DNA of 64,000 nt from JAICJC01 sp963709425. GTDB lineage: Bacteria > Actinomycetota > Thermoleophilia > Gaiellales > JAICJC01. Each line of letters opens with the position of its first letter. Position 1 is the stretch's first letter. This document shows, in pieces, positions 49,174 to 56,952 of the stretch. The DNA lies in NCBI GenBank assembly GCA_963709425.1, contig CAVPWG010000001.1, forward strand, positions 124,001-188,000, in the 5' to 3' direction. The notes below the pieces were generated by a model. That model saw only the letters and a program-made list of their open reading frames with translations. It ran no database searches and was not told the origin of the DNA. The position numbers and the translations under genes are program-made.

Positions 49174-50202
49174 TCAGAAGAGGCGCGGGTCGCGCGCCGG
49201 AGCGGGCAACCCCAGGTGCGCGTAGCCGGCCGGCGTGACGACGCGCCCGCGCGGCGTGCGCTGGAGCAGGCCGAGCTGGAGCAGGAAGGGCTCGTAGACG
49301 TCCTCGATAGTATCGGGCTCCTCGCCGATCGCCACCGCGAGCGTCGAGAGGCCGACCGGCCCGCCCGAGAACCGCCCCGACACCGCCTGGAGGATCGCCC
49401 GGTCCATCCGCTCGAGACCCAGGGCGTCGACCTCGAACAGGTCGAGCGCCTCCATCGCGATCGCATGCGTGATCTCGCCGGCGTGGCGCACTTGGGCGAA
49501 GTCGCGCACACGGCGCAGGATGCGGTTCGCGACCCGCGGCGTGCCACGCGACCGGCGTGCGATCTCGCTGCACCCGCCGGCGTCGACGCGGACGTCGAGC
49601 AGCCGCGCCGAGCGCTGGACGATGCTCTCGATGTCGGCCACGTCGTAGTAGTCGAGCCGGTGCGTGATGCCGAATCGGTCGCGAAGCGGTGTCGTCAGGA
49701 GCCCGGTGCGGGTCGTGGCACCCACCAACGTGAACGGCTTCAGCTCGAGCCGCAGCGAGTGTGCTCCCGGCCCCTGGCCGATCACGACGTCGATGCAGCC
49801 GTCCTCCATCGCCGGGTAGAGCAGCTCCTCGATCGCCCGGTTCAGGCGGTGGATCTCGTCGATGAAGAGGACGTCCTGCGGCTCGAGCGCCGTCAGGATC
49901 GCGGCCATGTCGGCCTTGCGGTCGACGGCAGGGCCGGACATGACCCTGAGCGTCGAGGACATCTCACCGGCGATGATCCCCGCGAGCGACGTCTTGCCGA
50001 GGCCCGGGGGGCCGGCGAGGAGCACGTGCTCGCACGGCTCCCGGCGGCGGCGGGCCGCCTCGAGGAAGATTCCGAGCTGCTCCTTGACCTGGCCCTGGCC
50101 GACGAACTCGGCCAGGCTGCGCGGCCGCAGCGACCGGTCGAACTCCTCCTCGCCCGGCGCCACGAGCGCGTCGGGGAGACGCACCTCGGGCGTCGCGCTC
50201 AC
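49174..50202 (-). CDS. ruvB: Holliday junction helicase RuvB
   Basis: A 342-residue AAA+ motor of the RuvAB branch-migration complex. Walker A is LLAGPPGLGKTSLAG (~61-75), Walker B is VLFIDEIHRLN (~110-120), sensor 1 is GATTRTG, the arginine finger is in PLRDRFG, and the winged-helix end has GLLQRTPRGRVVTPAGYAHLG. It overlaps ruvA by 4 bases. Confidence 0.96.
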   Translation of the reverse strand: MSATPEVRLPDALVAPGEEEFDRSLRPRSLAEFVGQGQVKEQLGIFLEAARRRREPCEHVLLAGPPGLGKTSLAGIIAGEMSSTLRVMSGPAVDRKADMAAILTALEPQDVLFIDEIHRLNRAIEELLYPAMEDGCIDVVIGQGPGAHSLRLELKPFTLVGATTRTGLLTTPLRDRFGITHRLDYYDVADIESIVQRSARLLDVRVDAGGCSEIARRSRGTPRVANRILRRVRDFAQVRHAGEITHAIAMEALDLFEVDALGLERMDRAILQAVSGRFSGGPVGLSTLAVAIGEEPDTIEDVYEPFLLQLGLLQRTPRGRVVTPAGYAHLGLPAPARDPRLF

Positions 50203-50789
50203 GCCGCACCCGTCAGCGAGCCGGCGAGTGCGAGGCGGACGCGCTCCTCGATCGGGGCGTCCTCGTCGACGTCACGTAGGGCGGCCTCCGCCTCGGCGAC
50301 CGACATCCCCAGCCCGACGAGTGCGTCGCGCGCAGCGGCATGGTCGTCGCCCCCGGCATCGCCCGGCCCGGCGCTGGCCTCGACCGCGCCGACCTTGTCC
50401 TTGAGATCGACCACGACCCGCTCGGCGGTGCGCCGGCCGATGCCGGGGATCGAGGTGAAGAGGGCGTGGTCGCCGGTCGCGACGGCCCGCCGGATCTGGT
50501 CGGGCGCGTAGCCCGACACGATCGCGAGCGCCGCCTTGGGCCCGACCCCGGAGACGCCGAGCAGGAGCTCGAACAGCGACCGCTCGGCGGTGGAGGCAAA
50601 GCCGTAGAGCTGGAGCGTGTCCTCGCGGACGTGCAGGTGGGTGTGCACCGTGATCTCGCCGCCGTCGGCGTCACCCGCACGCCGCACCGCCGATGTGGTG
50701 GCGGCGACGAGGTAGCCGACTCCGCCCACGTCGAGGACGATCGATCCGGGACGGGTCGCGACGACGTGACCGCGGAGCGAGGCGATCAT
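50199..50789 (-). CDS. ruvA: Holliday junction-binding protein RuvA
   Basis: A 196-residue RuvA. The N-terminal OB fold begins MIASLRGHVVATRPGSIVLDVGGVGYLV. It is followed by two helix-hairpin-helix motifs (GVSGVGPKAALAIVSG and SIPGIGRRTAERVVVDLKDK) and a C-terminal RuvB-binding domain (DALVGLGMSVAEAEAALRDV). It overlaps both neighbours by 4 bases. Confidence 0.95.
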   Translation of the reverse strand: MIASLRGHVVATRPGSIVLDVGGVGYLVAATTSAVRRAGDADGGEITVHTHLHVREDTLQLYGFASTAERSLFELLLGVSGVGPKAALAIVSGYAPDQIRRAVATGDHALFTSIPGIGRRTAERVVVDLKDKVGAVEASAGPGDAGGDDHAAARDALVGLGMSVAEAEAALRDVDEDAPIEERVRLALAGSLTGAA

Positions 50790-51283
50790 CCGGCGATCGC
50801 CACCCGCGTCGGCGCGCGCAACCGCGTCGCGTGGCAGACCGCCACGGCGAGCGCGTCGGCCGCGTGGTCGGTGGCAGGCGGCGGGTCAAGCCCGAGGATC
50901 GCGGTCACCATCCGCAGCATCTGTCCCTTGTCGGCGCGCCCGAATCCGCACACCGACTTCTTCACCTCGGCCGGCGGATACCCTGCCGCGTCGAGGCCGG
51001 CGAGCCCGCACGCGGCCAGCACAGCGCCGCGTGCCTGGCCGACCGAGAGGATCGTGCGCGGGTTCGCGCCGACGTAGAGATCTTCGAGCGCAGCCGAGTC
51101 GGGCGCGTGCTCGGCGATGAGCTCGGTCACCCGCCGGTGCACGGCCGCGAGCCGGTGCGCTGCCGGGACCCGGGCCTGCGTGGTGACCACACCATGGTCG
51201 AGGGCCCGCATGCGGCTGCCCTCGACCGCGATCACCCCGTAGCCGGTCTCGGCCGTGCCAGGGTCGATGCCGAGCACGATCAT
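50786..51283 (-). CDS. ruvC: Holliday junction resolvase RuvC
   Basis: A 165-residue RuvC endonuclease. The acidic catalytic residues are visible in VLGIDPGTAETGYGVI (Asp7), ALEDLYVG (Glu ~68) and DHAADALAVAVCH (two Asp near 141-144). The ATG at 51283 is 6 bases from a TAGACT box, so ruvCAB begins with a leaderless message. Confidence 0.95.
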   Translation of the reverse strand: MIVLGIDPGTAETGYGVIAVEGSRMRALDHGVVTTQARVPAAHRLAAVHRRVTELIAEHAPDSAALEDLYVGANPRTILSVGQARGAVLAACGLAGLDAAGYPPAEVKKSVCGFGRADKGQMLRMVTAILGLDPPPATDHAADALAVAVCHATRLRAPTRVAIAG

Positions 51284-51289
51284 GGGGCC

Positions 51290-51295
51290 AGTCTA
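51290..51295 (-). promoter_or_regulatory. -10 box (TAGACT) of leaderless ruvCAB
   Basis: TAGACT on the minus strand, 6 bases, then ATG 51283. Confidence 0.5.
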
Positions 51296-51385
51296 GCCGT
51301 GGGAGCGGACGCCGGTCGAACGGACGTTCGGGGGAAAATCCCCCCCGTTGACCGGGCTCCGGCGGTACCGCACACTCGAGGTGCA

Positions 51386-51889
51386 ATGGGGGAACGAATG
51401 AGCTTCTGGCCCGCGTTGGGGACGGTCATCGTCTGTGGATTCGCCACGGGCATCGTGATGCACGCGCTCGGCGTGATCGTCGTGTCGGGCACGCTCATGG
51501 CCCGTGGGCAGGCGCTCGTGTCGACTGCCAGCCCCGAAGATGCCACCTCGGCGCTCGCGACCTATGCGCTTCTGGCGGTGATCGTCGAGGCGATGCTCAT
51601 CAAGCTCAGCGTGGGCGCGCTGACGCGGTTCACGATCAGCTTCCCGCGCGCGTTCGGCGCCGGCGTCCTGACCGGTGTCCTGGGCCTCCTGCCGGTGGCC
51701 GCCGTGCTCGCCCGGCCGGTGCACTCGATGGTGGCGGCGCCGGGGATCGCACCCGGCGTCTGGCTGCTGGCCCTCCCGCTCTCGCTGCTGGTGCTCATGC
51801 TCCACGCGGTCCTCGTCGCCGGTCTGTGCGAGCCGCGCGGCTCGCGCACGATGTGGAACGCCTACGCCCGCGCCGCGGGCCGCGGGTAG
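51386..51889 (+). CDS. Four-helix membrane protein of unknown function
   Basis: A 167-residue membrane protein with about four hydrophobic segments (FWPALGTVIVCGFATGIVMH, TYALLAVIVEAMLIKLSVG, VLTGVLGLLPVAAVLA, WLLALPLSLLVLMLHAVLVA). The start is ATG 51386 or ATG 51398. It lies alone on the plus strand between ruvC and yebC. No family was recognised. Confidence 0.55.
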   Translation: MGERMSFWPALGTVIVCGFATGIVMHALGVIVVSGTLMARGQALVSTASPEDATSALATYALLAVIVEAMLIKLSVGALTRFTISFPRAFGAGVLTGVLGLLPVAAVLARPVHSMVAAPGIAPGVWLLALPLSLLVLMLHAVLVAGLCEPRGSRTMWNAYARAAGRG

Positions 51890-51895
51890 CCGGCC

Positions 51896-52648
51896 TCAGC
51901 CGGCGACCGCCTCCAGCACCGCATCGGGGATGTCGAAGTTCGCGTAGACGTCCTGGACGTCGTCGAGGTCCTCCAGGCCGTCGATCAGCCGCAGGAGCTT
52001 GCGCGCGCCGTCCTCGTCGAGCCCGACGGTGCTGCGCGGCACGAGCCGCAGCTCGGCCGACTCGACGGCCAGGCCGTTGGCCTCGAGCCCGTCGCGGACG
52101 GCCGCCAGCTCGGTCGGGGCCGTCGTCACCTGCCAGACACTGCCGTCGAGCGCAGCGTCCTCGGCGCCGGCGTCGGCGGCCGCCAGCACCACGTCGTCCT
52201 CCGTCGTCCCCTCGGCGGGGACGTGGATCACGCCCTTGCGGTCGAACTGCCAGGCCACCGACCCCGGGGCACCGAGGCTCGCGTGGTGCTTCGAGAAGAC
52301 CGCCCGCACGTCGGCTGCGGTGCGGTTTCGGTTGTCGGTGAGGGCCTCGACGATGATCGCGACGCCGTCGGGCCCGTAGCCCTCGTAGACGATCGCCTCG
52401 TAGGCGTCCGAGCCCTCGGCGCCGCCGGTGGCGCGCCCGATCGCCCGCTCGATGTTGTCCTTCGGCATGGAGTAGGAGCGCGCCTTCGCGATCGCCCCGG
52501 CCAGCGTGGCGTTGGTCTCCGGGTCGGGCCCGCCCTCGCGGGCCGCCAGGATGATCGCGCGCGAGAGCTTCGTGAAGAGCTTGCCGCGCTTCGCGTCCTC
52601 GGCGCCCTTACGGCGCTTGATCGTGGACCATTTGGAGTGACCGCTCAC
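51896..52648 (-). CDS. yebC: YebC/TACO1-family protein (translation or transcription factor)
   Basis: A 250-residue YebC/PmpR-type protein. It begins SGHSKWSTIKRRKGAEDAKR and continues with the canonical FTKLSRAI, NIERAIGRATGG, YEGYGPDGVAIIVEALTDNRNRT and FSKHHASLGAPGSVAWQFDRKG. Members have been described as DNA-binding regulators and more recently as ribosome factors for poly-proline translation. The GTG overlaps the pdxT stop. Linkage to ruvC and pdxST is widespread. Confidence 0.93.
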   Translation of the reverse strand: MSGHSKWSTIKRRKGAEDAKRGKLFTKLSRAIILAAREGGPDPETNATLAGAIAKARSYSMPKDNIERAIGRATGGAEGSDAYEAIVYEGYGPDGVAIIVEALTDNRNRTAADVRAVFSKHHASLGAPGSVAWQFDRKGVIHVPAEGTTEDDVVLAAADAGAEDAALDGSVWQVTTAPTELAAVRDGLEANGLAVESAELRLVPRSTVGLDEDGARKLLRLIDGLEDLDDVQDVYANFDIPDAVLEAVAG

Positions 52649-53229
52649 GCCGCCGCCACCCCCCGCCGCATCACCATGGAGGCGAACCGGGCGTGCAGGC
52701 GCCGGTCCGACGTCAGCTCCGGGTGGAACGACGCCACCATCACCGAGCCCTGCCGGGCGGCGACCGGCGCGCCGTCGAGCGTCGCGACAGCCTCTACGCC
52801 CTCCCCCATCCGCTCGATACGCGGAGCGCGGATGAACACCCCGTGCATGGGCAGGTCCTCGCCCGAGATCTTGACCGGCGCCTCGAAGCTCGACACCTGC
52901 CGCCCGTAGGCGTTTCGGCGCACGTCGAGGTCGATGAGCCCGAGCGAACGCTGGTCGGGGCGCCCGTCGACTGCCGTAGCGGCGAGGACGATCATCCCGG
53001 CGCACGTCCCGAGAAGGGCCCCGCCGCCGCGATGGAGGTCGAGAATCGGCTCCTCGAGGCCGTAGGCCTGCATGAGCTTCGACATGGTGGTCGACTCCCC
53101 GCCGGGGATCACGAGGCCGTCGAGGCCGTCGAGGTCGGCCGGGACACGCACCTCGACCGCGTCCAGCCCAACGTCGCGAAGCGCGCGGCAGTGCTCGCGG
53201 AAGGCGCCCTGGAGGGCGAGGACCCCGCC
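52645..53229 (-). CDS. pdxT: PLP synthase glutaminase subunit PdxT, without a normal start codon
   Basis: The class I glutaminase that supplies ammonia to PdxS for pyridoxal phosphate synthesis. All catalytic parts are present: GGEST, the nucleophile elbow LLGTCAGMIVLA, and the His/Glu of ASFHPELTS. The expected N-terminus GVLALQGAFREHCRAL is encoded directly after the pdxS stop TAG, in the same frame, with only GGC before it. There is no ATG, GTG or TTG between the TAG and that segment. The first in-frame GTG (53151) would delete strand 1 and helix 1 (~27 residues). So the gene is expressed by readthrough, uses an unusual start, or carries a mutation or sequence error. It overlaps yebC by 4 bases. 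Confidence 0.8.
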   Translation of the reverse strand, partial: GGVLALQGAFREHCRALRDVGLDAVEVRVPADLDGLDGLVIPGGESTTMSKLMQAYGLEEPILDLHRGGGALLGTCAGMIVLAATAVDGRPDQRSLGLIDLDVRRNAYGRQVSSFEAPVKISGEDLPMHGVFIRAPRIERMGEGVEAVATLDGAPVAARQGSVMVASFHPELTSDRRLHARFASMVMRRGVAAA

Positions 53230-54114
53230 CTACCAGCCACGCGTCTGGAGCAGGCCCTGCTCGCCCAGCTCGGCGATCTCCTTGCCTGCCATCGCGTCGC
53301 CCAGGCCGAACGAGACCTCGGCCACGATCTGCGGGTCGGCGAAGTGGGTCGTCGCCTTGACGATCGCAACGGCCATCGCCGCCGGGTCGGAGCTCTTGAA
53401 GATCCCTGAGCCGACGAACACGCCGTCTGCCCCGAGCTGCATCATGAGCGCGGCGTCGGCCGGGGTCGCGATGCCGCCGGCGGTGAACGTGACGACCGGC
53501 AGGCGCCCGGCCTCGGCACAGCTTCGCACCAGCTCGTACGGGGCCTGGTGGTTCTTGGCCGCAGCGTAGAGCTCGTCCTCGTCCATCGATCCGAGCCGCT
53601 TGGTCTCGCCCAGGATCGAGCGCATATGCCGCACAGCCTCGACGACGTTTCCCGTGCCGGCCTCGCCCTTCGACCGGATCATGGCGGCGCCTTCGGCGAT
53701 CCGCCGCAGCGCCTCGCCCAGGTTGGTGGCGCCGCAGACGAACGGGACCGTGAAGTTCCACTTGTTGATGTGGTTGGCCTCGTCGGCGGGCGTCAGGACC
53801 TCGGACTCGTCGATGTAGTCGACCTCGAGCGCCTGGAGCACCTGCGCCTCGGTGAAATGCCCGATCCGGGCCTTGGCCATGACGGGGATCGTCACGGCCT
53901 CCTGGATCTCGCGCACCTTGGCAGGGTCGGCCATCCGGGCGACGCCGCCGTCACGGCGGATGTCGGCCGGGACGCGTTCGAGCGCCATGACGGCGCACGC
54001 ACCCGCGTCCTCGGCGATGCGAGCCTGATCGGCGTTGGTGACATCCATGATCACGCCGCCCTTCAGCATCTCGGCCAGGCCGCTCTTCACCCGCATCGTT
54101 CCGGTCTCGCTCAC
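53230..54114 (-). CDS. pdxS: PLP synthase subunit PdxS
   Basis: A 294-residue (beta/alpha)8 PdxS, which makes PLP from ribose 5-phosphate, glyceraldehyde 3-phosphate and ammonia from PdxT. Key segments are GGVIMDVT (Asp ~23), VMAKARIGHFTEAQ (Lys Schiff base), DYIDESEVLTPAD, HHINK-like NHINKWNF and VTFTAGGIATPADAAL (second Lys replaced by Thr-Ala context as normal). It ends in RGW, the canonical C-terminus. GTG 54114 is chosen because AGGGG lies at proper distance; GTG 54123 would add three residues. A TACACT box is at 54155-54160. Confidence 0.93.
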   Translation of the reverse strand: MSETGTMRVKSGLAEMLKGGVIMDVTNADQARIAEDAGACAVMALERVPADIRRDGGVARMADPAKVREIQEAVTIPVMAKARIGHFTEAQVLQALEVDYIDESEVLTPADEANHINKWNFTVPFVCGATNLGEALRRIAEGAAMIRSKGEAGTGNVVEAVRHMRSILGETKRLGSMDEDELYAAAKNHQAPYELVRSCAEAGRLPVVTFTAGGIATPADAALMMQLGADGVFVGSGIFKSSDPAAMAVAIVKATTHFADPQIVAEVSFGLGDAMAGKEIAELGEQGLLQTRGW

Positions 54115-54154
54115 GTCACACACCCCTGCTCGAACGCCGAACTTCCAGGGTGAC

Positions 54155-54160
54155 AGTGTA
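54155..54160 (-). promoter_or_regulatory. -10 box (TACACT) of pdxS with a short leader
   Basis: TACACT on the minus strand, ~40 bases before the pdxS GTG, in the 47-base gap after the Crp-family gene. Here a leader with a Shine-Dalgarno (AGGGG) is present, unlike the leaderless genes. Confidence 0.4.
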
Positions 54161-54161
54161 G

Positions 54162-54851
54162 CTATCCGGAGGTTTTCAGGTGCTCCAACGCGTCTGCGTC
54201 GAGCACCCAGACGAGCCGCTCGCGGACGTCGATGAGACCCGACTCGCGAAGCTCGTTCAGCACCTTGGTCAGCGTCTCGCGGCTGGTGCCGATCATCTCG
54301 GCGAGCTGCATGTGGGTGAAGCGCTCGTCGATGCGGATGCCCTGCGGGGTGACGCGGCCATAGCGGTCCATCAGCTCCAGGAGCTGACCCGCGAGGCGCG
54401 CGGCCACCCCGCGGAAGGCCAGGCTCTCGAGCCTGTCCTCGACGCTTCGCAACCGCTGCGAGAGCGACCGCAACAGGTTCATGGCCACCTGAGGGTGCTC
54501 GGCAGCGGTGCGCTCGAGGTCGGCGGCGGGCACCACACGCAGCACGCAGTCGCTCATCGCCTCTGCGTAGGCGTCGTGGAGGTCGTCGCCGTTCATCGGA
54601 ACGAGGCCGAACGCCTCACCCTCGTCGAGCATTGCGAGCGTGAGCTGACGGCCGTCGTGAGCGCTCCGGTAGAGCCGCACCCGCCCGGCCTCGATCAGGT
54701 AGAGCGCGTCGCCGCGGTCGAACGGGGAGTAGATGAGCTCGCCCTTGCGGAAGCCGGAGGTCCGCAGGCGGCCGTCGAGATCCGCCAGAGCTGCGTCGGT
54801 GAGGCCCTCGAAGAGCTCACTGGAGGAGAAGCTGTCGGCGGTCTGGCTCAC
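54162..54851 (-). CDS. Crp/Fnr-family transcription regulator
   Basis: A 229-residue regulator. The N-terminal cyclic-nucleotide-binding beta-roll (~15-130) has GELIYSPFDRGDALYLIEAGRVRLYR and MLDEGEAFGLVPM. The C-terminal winged helix-turn-helix (~160-215) has FTHMQLAEMIGTSRETLTKVLNELRESGLI. The cAMP-phosphate-binding RxS segment is not clear, so the ligand is uncertain, and there are no N-terminal Fe-S cysteines. It starts with GTG 54851. It is upstream of pdxS in the same direction, but a separate promoter lies between them. Confidence 0.88.
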   Translation of the reverse strand: MSQTADSFSSSELFEGLTDAALADLDGRLRTSGFRKGELIYSPFDRGDALYLIEAGRVRLYRSAHDGRQLTLAMLDEGEAFGLVPMNGDDLHDAYAEAMSDCVLRVVPAADLERTAAEHPQVAMNLLRSLSQRLRSVEDRLESLAFRGVAARLAGQLLELMDRYGRVTPQGIRIDERFTHMQLAEMIGTSRETLTKVLNELRESGLIDVRERLVWVLDADALEHLKTSG

Positions 54852-54928
54852 GTACCGCTAATACGGTTCGCGAGGCAGAATGGTTTGAGTGGGAGCCCCC
54901 GAGTATGAGACTACGATGAGACGGCGCC

Positions 54929-55001
54929 GGGGGCGTAGCTCAGCGGTGAGAGCAGACGACTCATAATCGTTTGGTCGCTGGTTCGAATCCAGCCGCCCCC
55001 A
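54929..55001 (+). tRNA. tRNA with CAT anticodon (tRNA-Met or lysidine-modified tRNA-Ile2)
   Basis: A 73-nt cloverleaf. The acceptor is GGGGGCG/CGCCCCC, the D arm GCTC..GAGC, the anticodon arm GACGA-CTCATAA-TCGTT and the T arm GCTGG-TTCGAAT-CCAGC. The anticodon is CAT. The A-U start pair or C-A mismatch expected of an initiator is absent, so it is an elongator-type tRNA; Met versus Ile2 is not decided. A TACGAT box lies at 54912-54917. Confidence 0.92.
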
Positions 55002-55010
55002 TGCAGGGTG

Positions 55011-55931
55011 CTATGCGGAGGGCGTGAGGCCGCCGAAGAGGCCGCCCGAGTTGAGCGGGGTGGCTCCCGACGGGGCCGTGACCGTGAAGTCCGAGTTCCA
55101 GTCGCTGAACGTGGCGTCGACCTTCAGGTCGATGCCCGTAAGCCCGTTCGCGTCCTTCTGAAGGTCGGACGGGACGTCCAGCGCGAACTCGGCCGAGACC
55201 GCGCTCGGCAGGTGGCTCGAATGGTCGAAGGACTCCGAGACGTGGGCGGTCTTGATACCGCTCTCGAGGTCGTCGAGCTGCTTCTGGTCCTTCGGCGTGA
55301 CCGGCGAATGGGACAGCGAGGTGAGGTCGGCGATCAGGGCGGCGAAGTCGAGGTCGGCTGCGATGGTGTCGGTGCTCCCCGATGAGGACACGGTGAGGTT
55401 CTTGAGCCACTTCGACGGGTCGAGCCCGAGCGCCTTCAGCTGCTCGAGGCTCTTGTTCTTGGAGTGGTTCGACCGGCCGGACGAGGACGTCTGCTTGGAG
55501 ATGTCGATCGACTTCCAACCCGGGCCGAGCAGCGTCGGCATCTGGATGTAGGCCGTCTTGCCGTCGGGCGAGAGCGCCTCGCCGGAGAACGAGCCGCCGG
55601 TGAAGTTGAGGGCGAAGTGGACATCGAACTTGCCGGCGCCCGGACCGTCTGCCTTGCCGGCCTGGCCCTTCAGGCTGAGGCTGAGCGGCCCCTGGAGAAG
55701 CGCGCCGCCGGCTCCGGCGCCCTGGAGGTTGCCATCGAGCTTCACGGCCACCGTCAGCTCGAACGACGCCGACGTGGCGCCCTTGAGCGCGTCCTGGCTC
55801 GCCTTGAGAAGCTCTGCAGCGCTCATCTCGCCCGACGCGGCACCGCCGGACGTGCCCGATCCGCTGGATCCGCCGCCGCATGCCGCGGCCACGAGCAGGG
55901 TCACGAGCAACAGTGCGAGAAGGCGCTTCAT
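55011..55931 (-). CDS. Putative lipoprotein
   Basis: A 306-residue lipoprotein with signal MKRLLALLLVTLLVAAAC (lipidated Cys18), then a Gly/Ser-rich linker. The large mature domain has SAAELLKASQDALKGATSASFELTVAVKL, a pattern shared with LppX/LprG-like and other actinobacterial lipoproteins that start 'ALxxAxSxxFxxxxxxxx'. It probably sits on the outer face of the membrane. ATG 55931 has GAAAGGA upstream. It ends 10 bases after the tRNA, on the opposite strand. The ligand is unknown; lipid or glycolipid binding is a guess. Confidence 0.75.
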   Translation of the reverse strand: MKRLLALLLVTLLVAAACGGGSSGSGTSGGAASGEMSAAELLKASQDALKGATSASFELTVAVKLDGNLQGAGAGGALLQGPLSLSLKGQAGKADGPGAGKFDVHFALNFTGGSFSGEALSPDGKTAYIQMPTLLGPGWKSIDISKQTSSSGRSNHSKNKSLEQLKALGLDPSKWLKNLTVSSSGSTDTIAADLDFAALIADLTSLSHSPVTPKDQKQLDDLESGIKTAHVSESFDHSSHLPSAVSAEFALDVPSDLQKDANGLTGIDLKVDATFSDWNSDFTVTAPSGATPLNSGGLFGGLTPSA

Positions 55932-55981
55932 CGGGGCGGGTCCTTTCGTGGCGGTGCTTTGCAGCATAGACGCGGCGGTTC

Positions 55982-56620
55982 TCAGCGACGTACGGCCACG
56001 GCCACACCGTCGCCGACCGAGAGCACGGTGGCGGTGAGGCCCTGGTCAGCTATCAGATCGGCATTGAACGCCCGCATCGTGAGCACATCTTCCTCGGACC
56101 AGGGGCCTCGGGCCCGGCCGCTCGCCACCATCCCCGAGAGGAGCACGTTGTCGATCGCGACGGCGCCACCGGGGCGAAGCAGCGGCACGACCAGCTCCAG
56201 GTGGCGCGCGTAGTCGTCCTTGGACGCGTCCAGGAACGCGAAGTCGAACGGCCCGGCCAGCGACTCGAGCCCCTCCGCGCCGTCCTGGAGGCGCAGGTCG
56301 GTGCGGTCCCGAAGCCCGGCCCGCTCGAGATAGCAGCGCGCGGCCTCGTGCCGGCCGGCGTCGATCTCGAACGAGACCACTGTCCCGCCATCCTCGAGCG
56401 CACGGGCGATGTGGAGCGTCGAGACCCCGATCGCGGTGCCCACCTCCACGGCCGTCCGCGCACCCGCCAGCCGGACGAGCACCTCGAGCAGGCGCCCCGT
56501 CTCGGGATAGACGATCGGGATGCCGTCGCGCTCGCCGTGGGCGATCATCTCGGCCAGGACCGGGCCGGGCTCGGGAACGAGCGACCGCAGATAGCCCTCG
56601 AGGCCTTCGGCGAGGATCAC
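55982..56620 (-). CDS. SAM-dependent O-methyltransferase (caffeoyl-CoA/catechol type)
   Basis: A 212-residue class I O-methyltransferase of the family 3 type. Motif I is AVEVGTAIGVSTLHIARAL (~57-75), motif II is VVSFEIDAGRHEAAR, the metal Asp pair lies in FAFLDASKDDYARH, and VAIDNVLLSG follows. The substrate (catechol or other hydroxylated compound) is unknown. It uses a GTG or ATG start at 56620. No biosynthetic cluster surrounds it. Confidence 0.88.
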   Translation of the reverse strand: MILAEGLEGYLRSLVPEPGPVLAEMIAHGERDGIPIVYPETGRLLEVLVRLAGARTAVEVGTAIGVSTLHIARALEDGGTVVSFEIDAGRHEAARCYLERAGLRDRTDLRLQDGAEGLESLAGPFDFAFLDASKDDYARHLELVVPLLRPGGAVAIDNVLLSGMVASGRARGPWSEEDVLTMRAFNADLIADQGLTATVLSVGDGVAVAVRR

Positions 56621-56656
56621 GTCGGCTGAGTTCTCGGTCTCAGGTCAGGACCGTCG

Positions 56657-56860
56657 TTACGCGCTCTCCAGCTTGCCGTGGCGGGCGGCGTTCAGAAGGT
56701 CGCTCGCCGCGACGGCGGCGTCGCCCTTGTCGGCGAAGGACTGATCGGTCAGGTGCATCTGGTCGCCGTCGTTGCTCTTGATGAAGCCCTTCCACGTGCG
56801 CGCCTCTCGGTCGAACTCGACTCCAGTATGCCAATCGTCGTAGTCATCGGTTCCGCTCAT
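56657..56860 (-). CDS. Small conserved-looking acidic protein
   Basis: A 67-residue protein (DDYDDWHTGVEFDREARTWKG start) of unknown function. ATG 56860 has a very strong Shine-Dalgarno (GAGGAGGG, 5 bases). It is soluble, with no Cys. It is divergent from the sugar kinase gene by 92 bases. Confidence 0.55.
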   Translation of the reverse strand: MSGTDDYDDWHTGVEFDREARTWKGFIKSNDGDQMHLTDQSFADKGDAAVAASDLLNAARHGKLESA

Positions 56861-56939
56861 GACACCCTCCTCTCGACGTCGCGCGGAGAATACTCCTGTC
56901 GGCACTGGGACGAGTGCCCCGAGGCCGGGACCGGGCCGC

Positions 56940-56945
56940 TATCCT
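56940..56945 (+). promoter_or_regulatory. -10 box (TATCCT) of leaderless sugar kinase gene
   Basis: TATCCT, 7 bases, then ATG 56953. Confidence 0.5.
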
Positions 56946-56952
56946 CGCCCGA

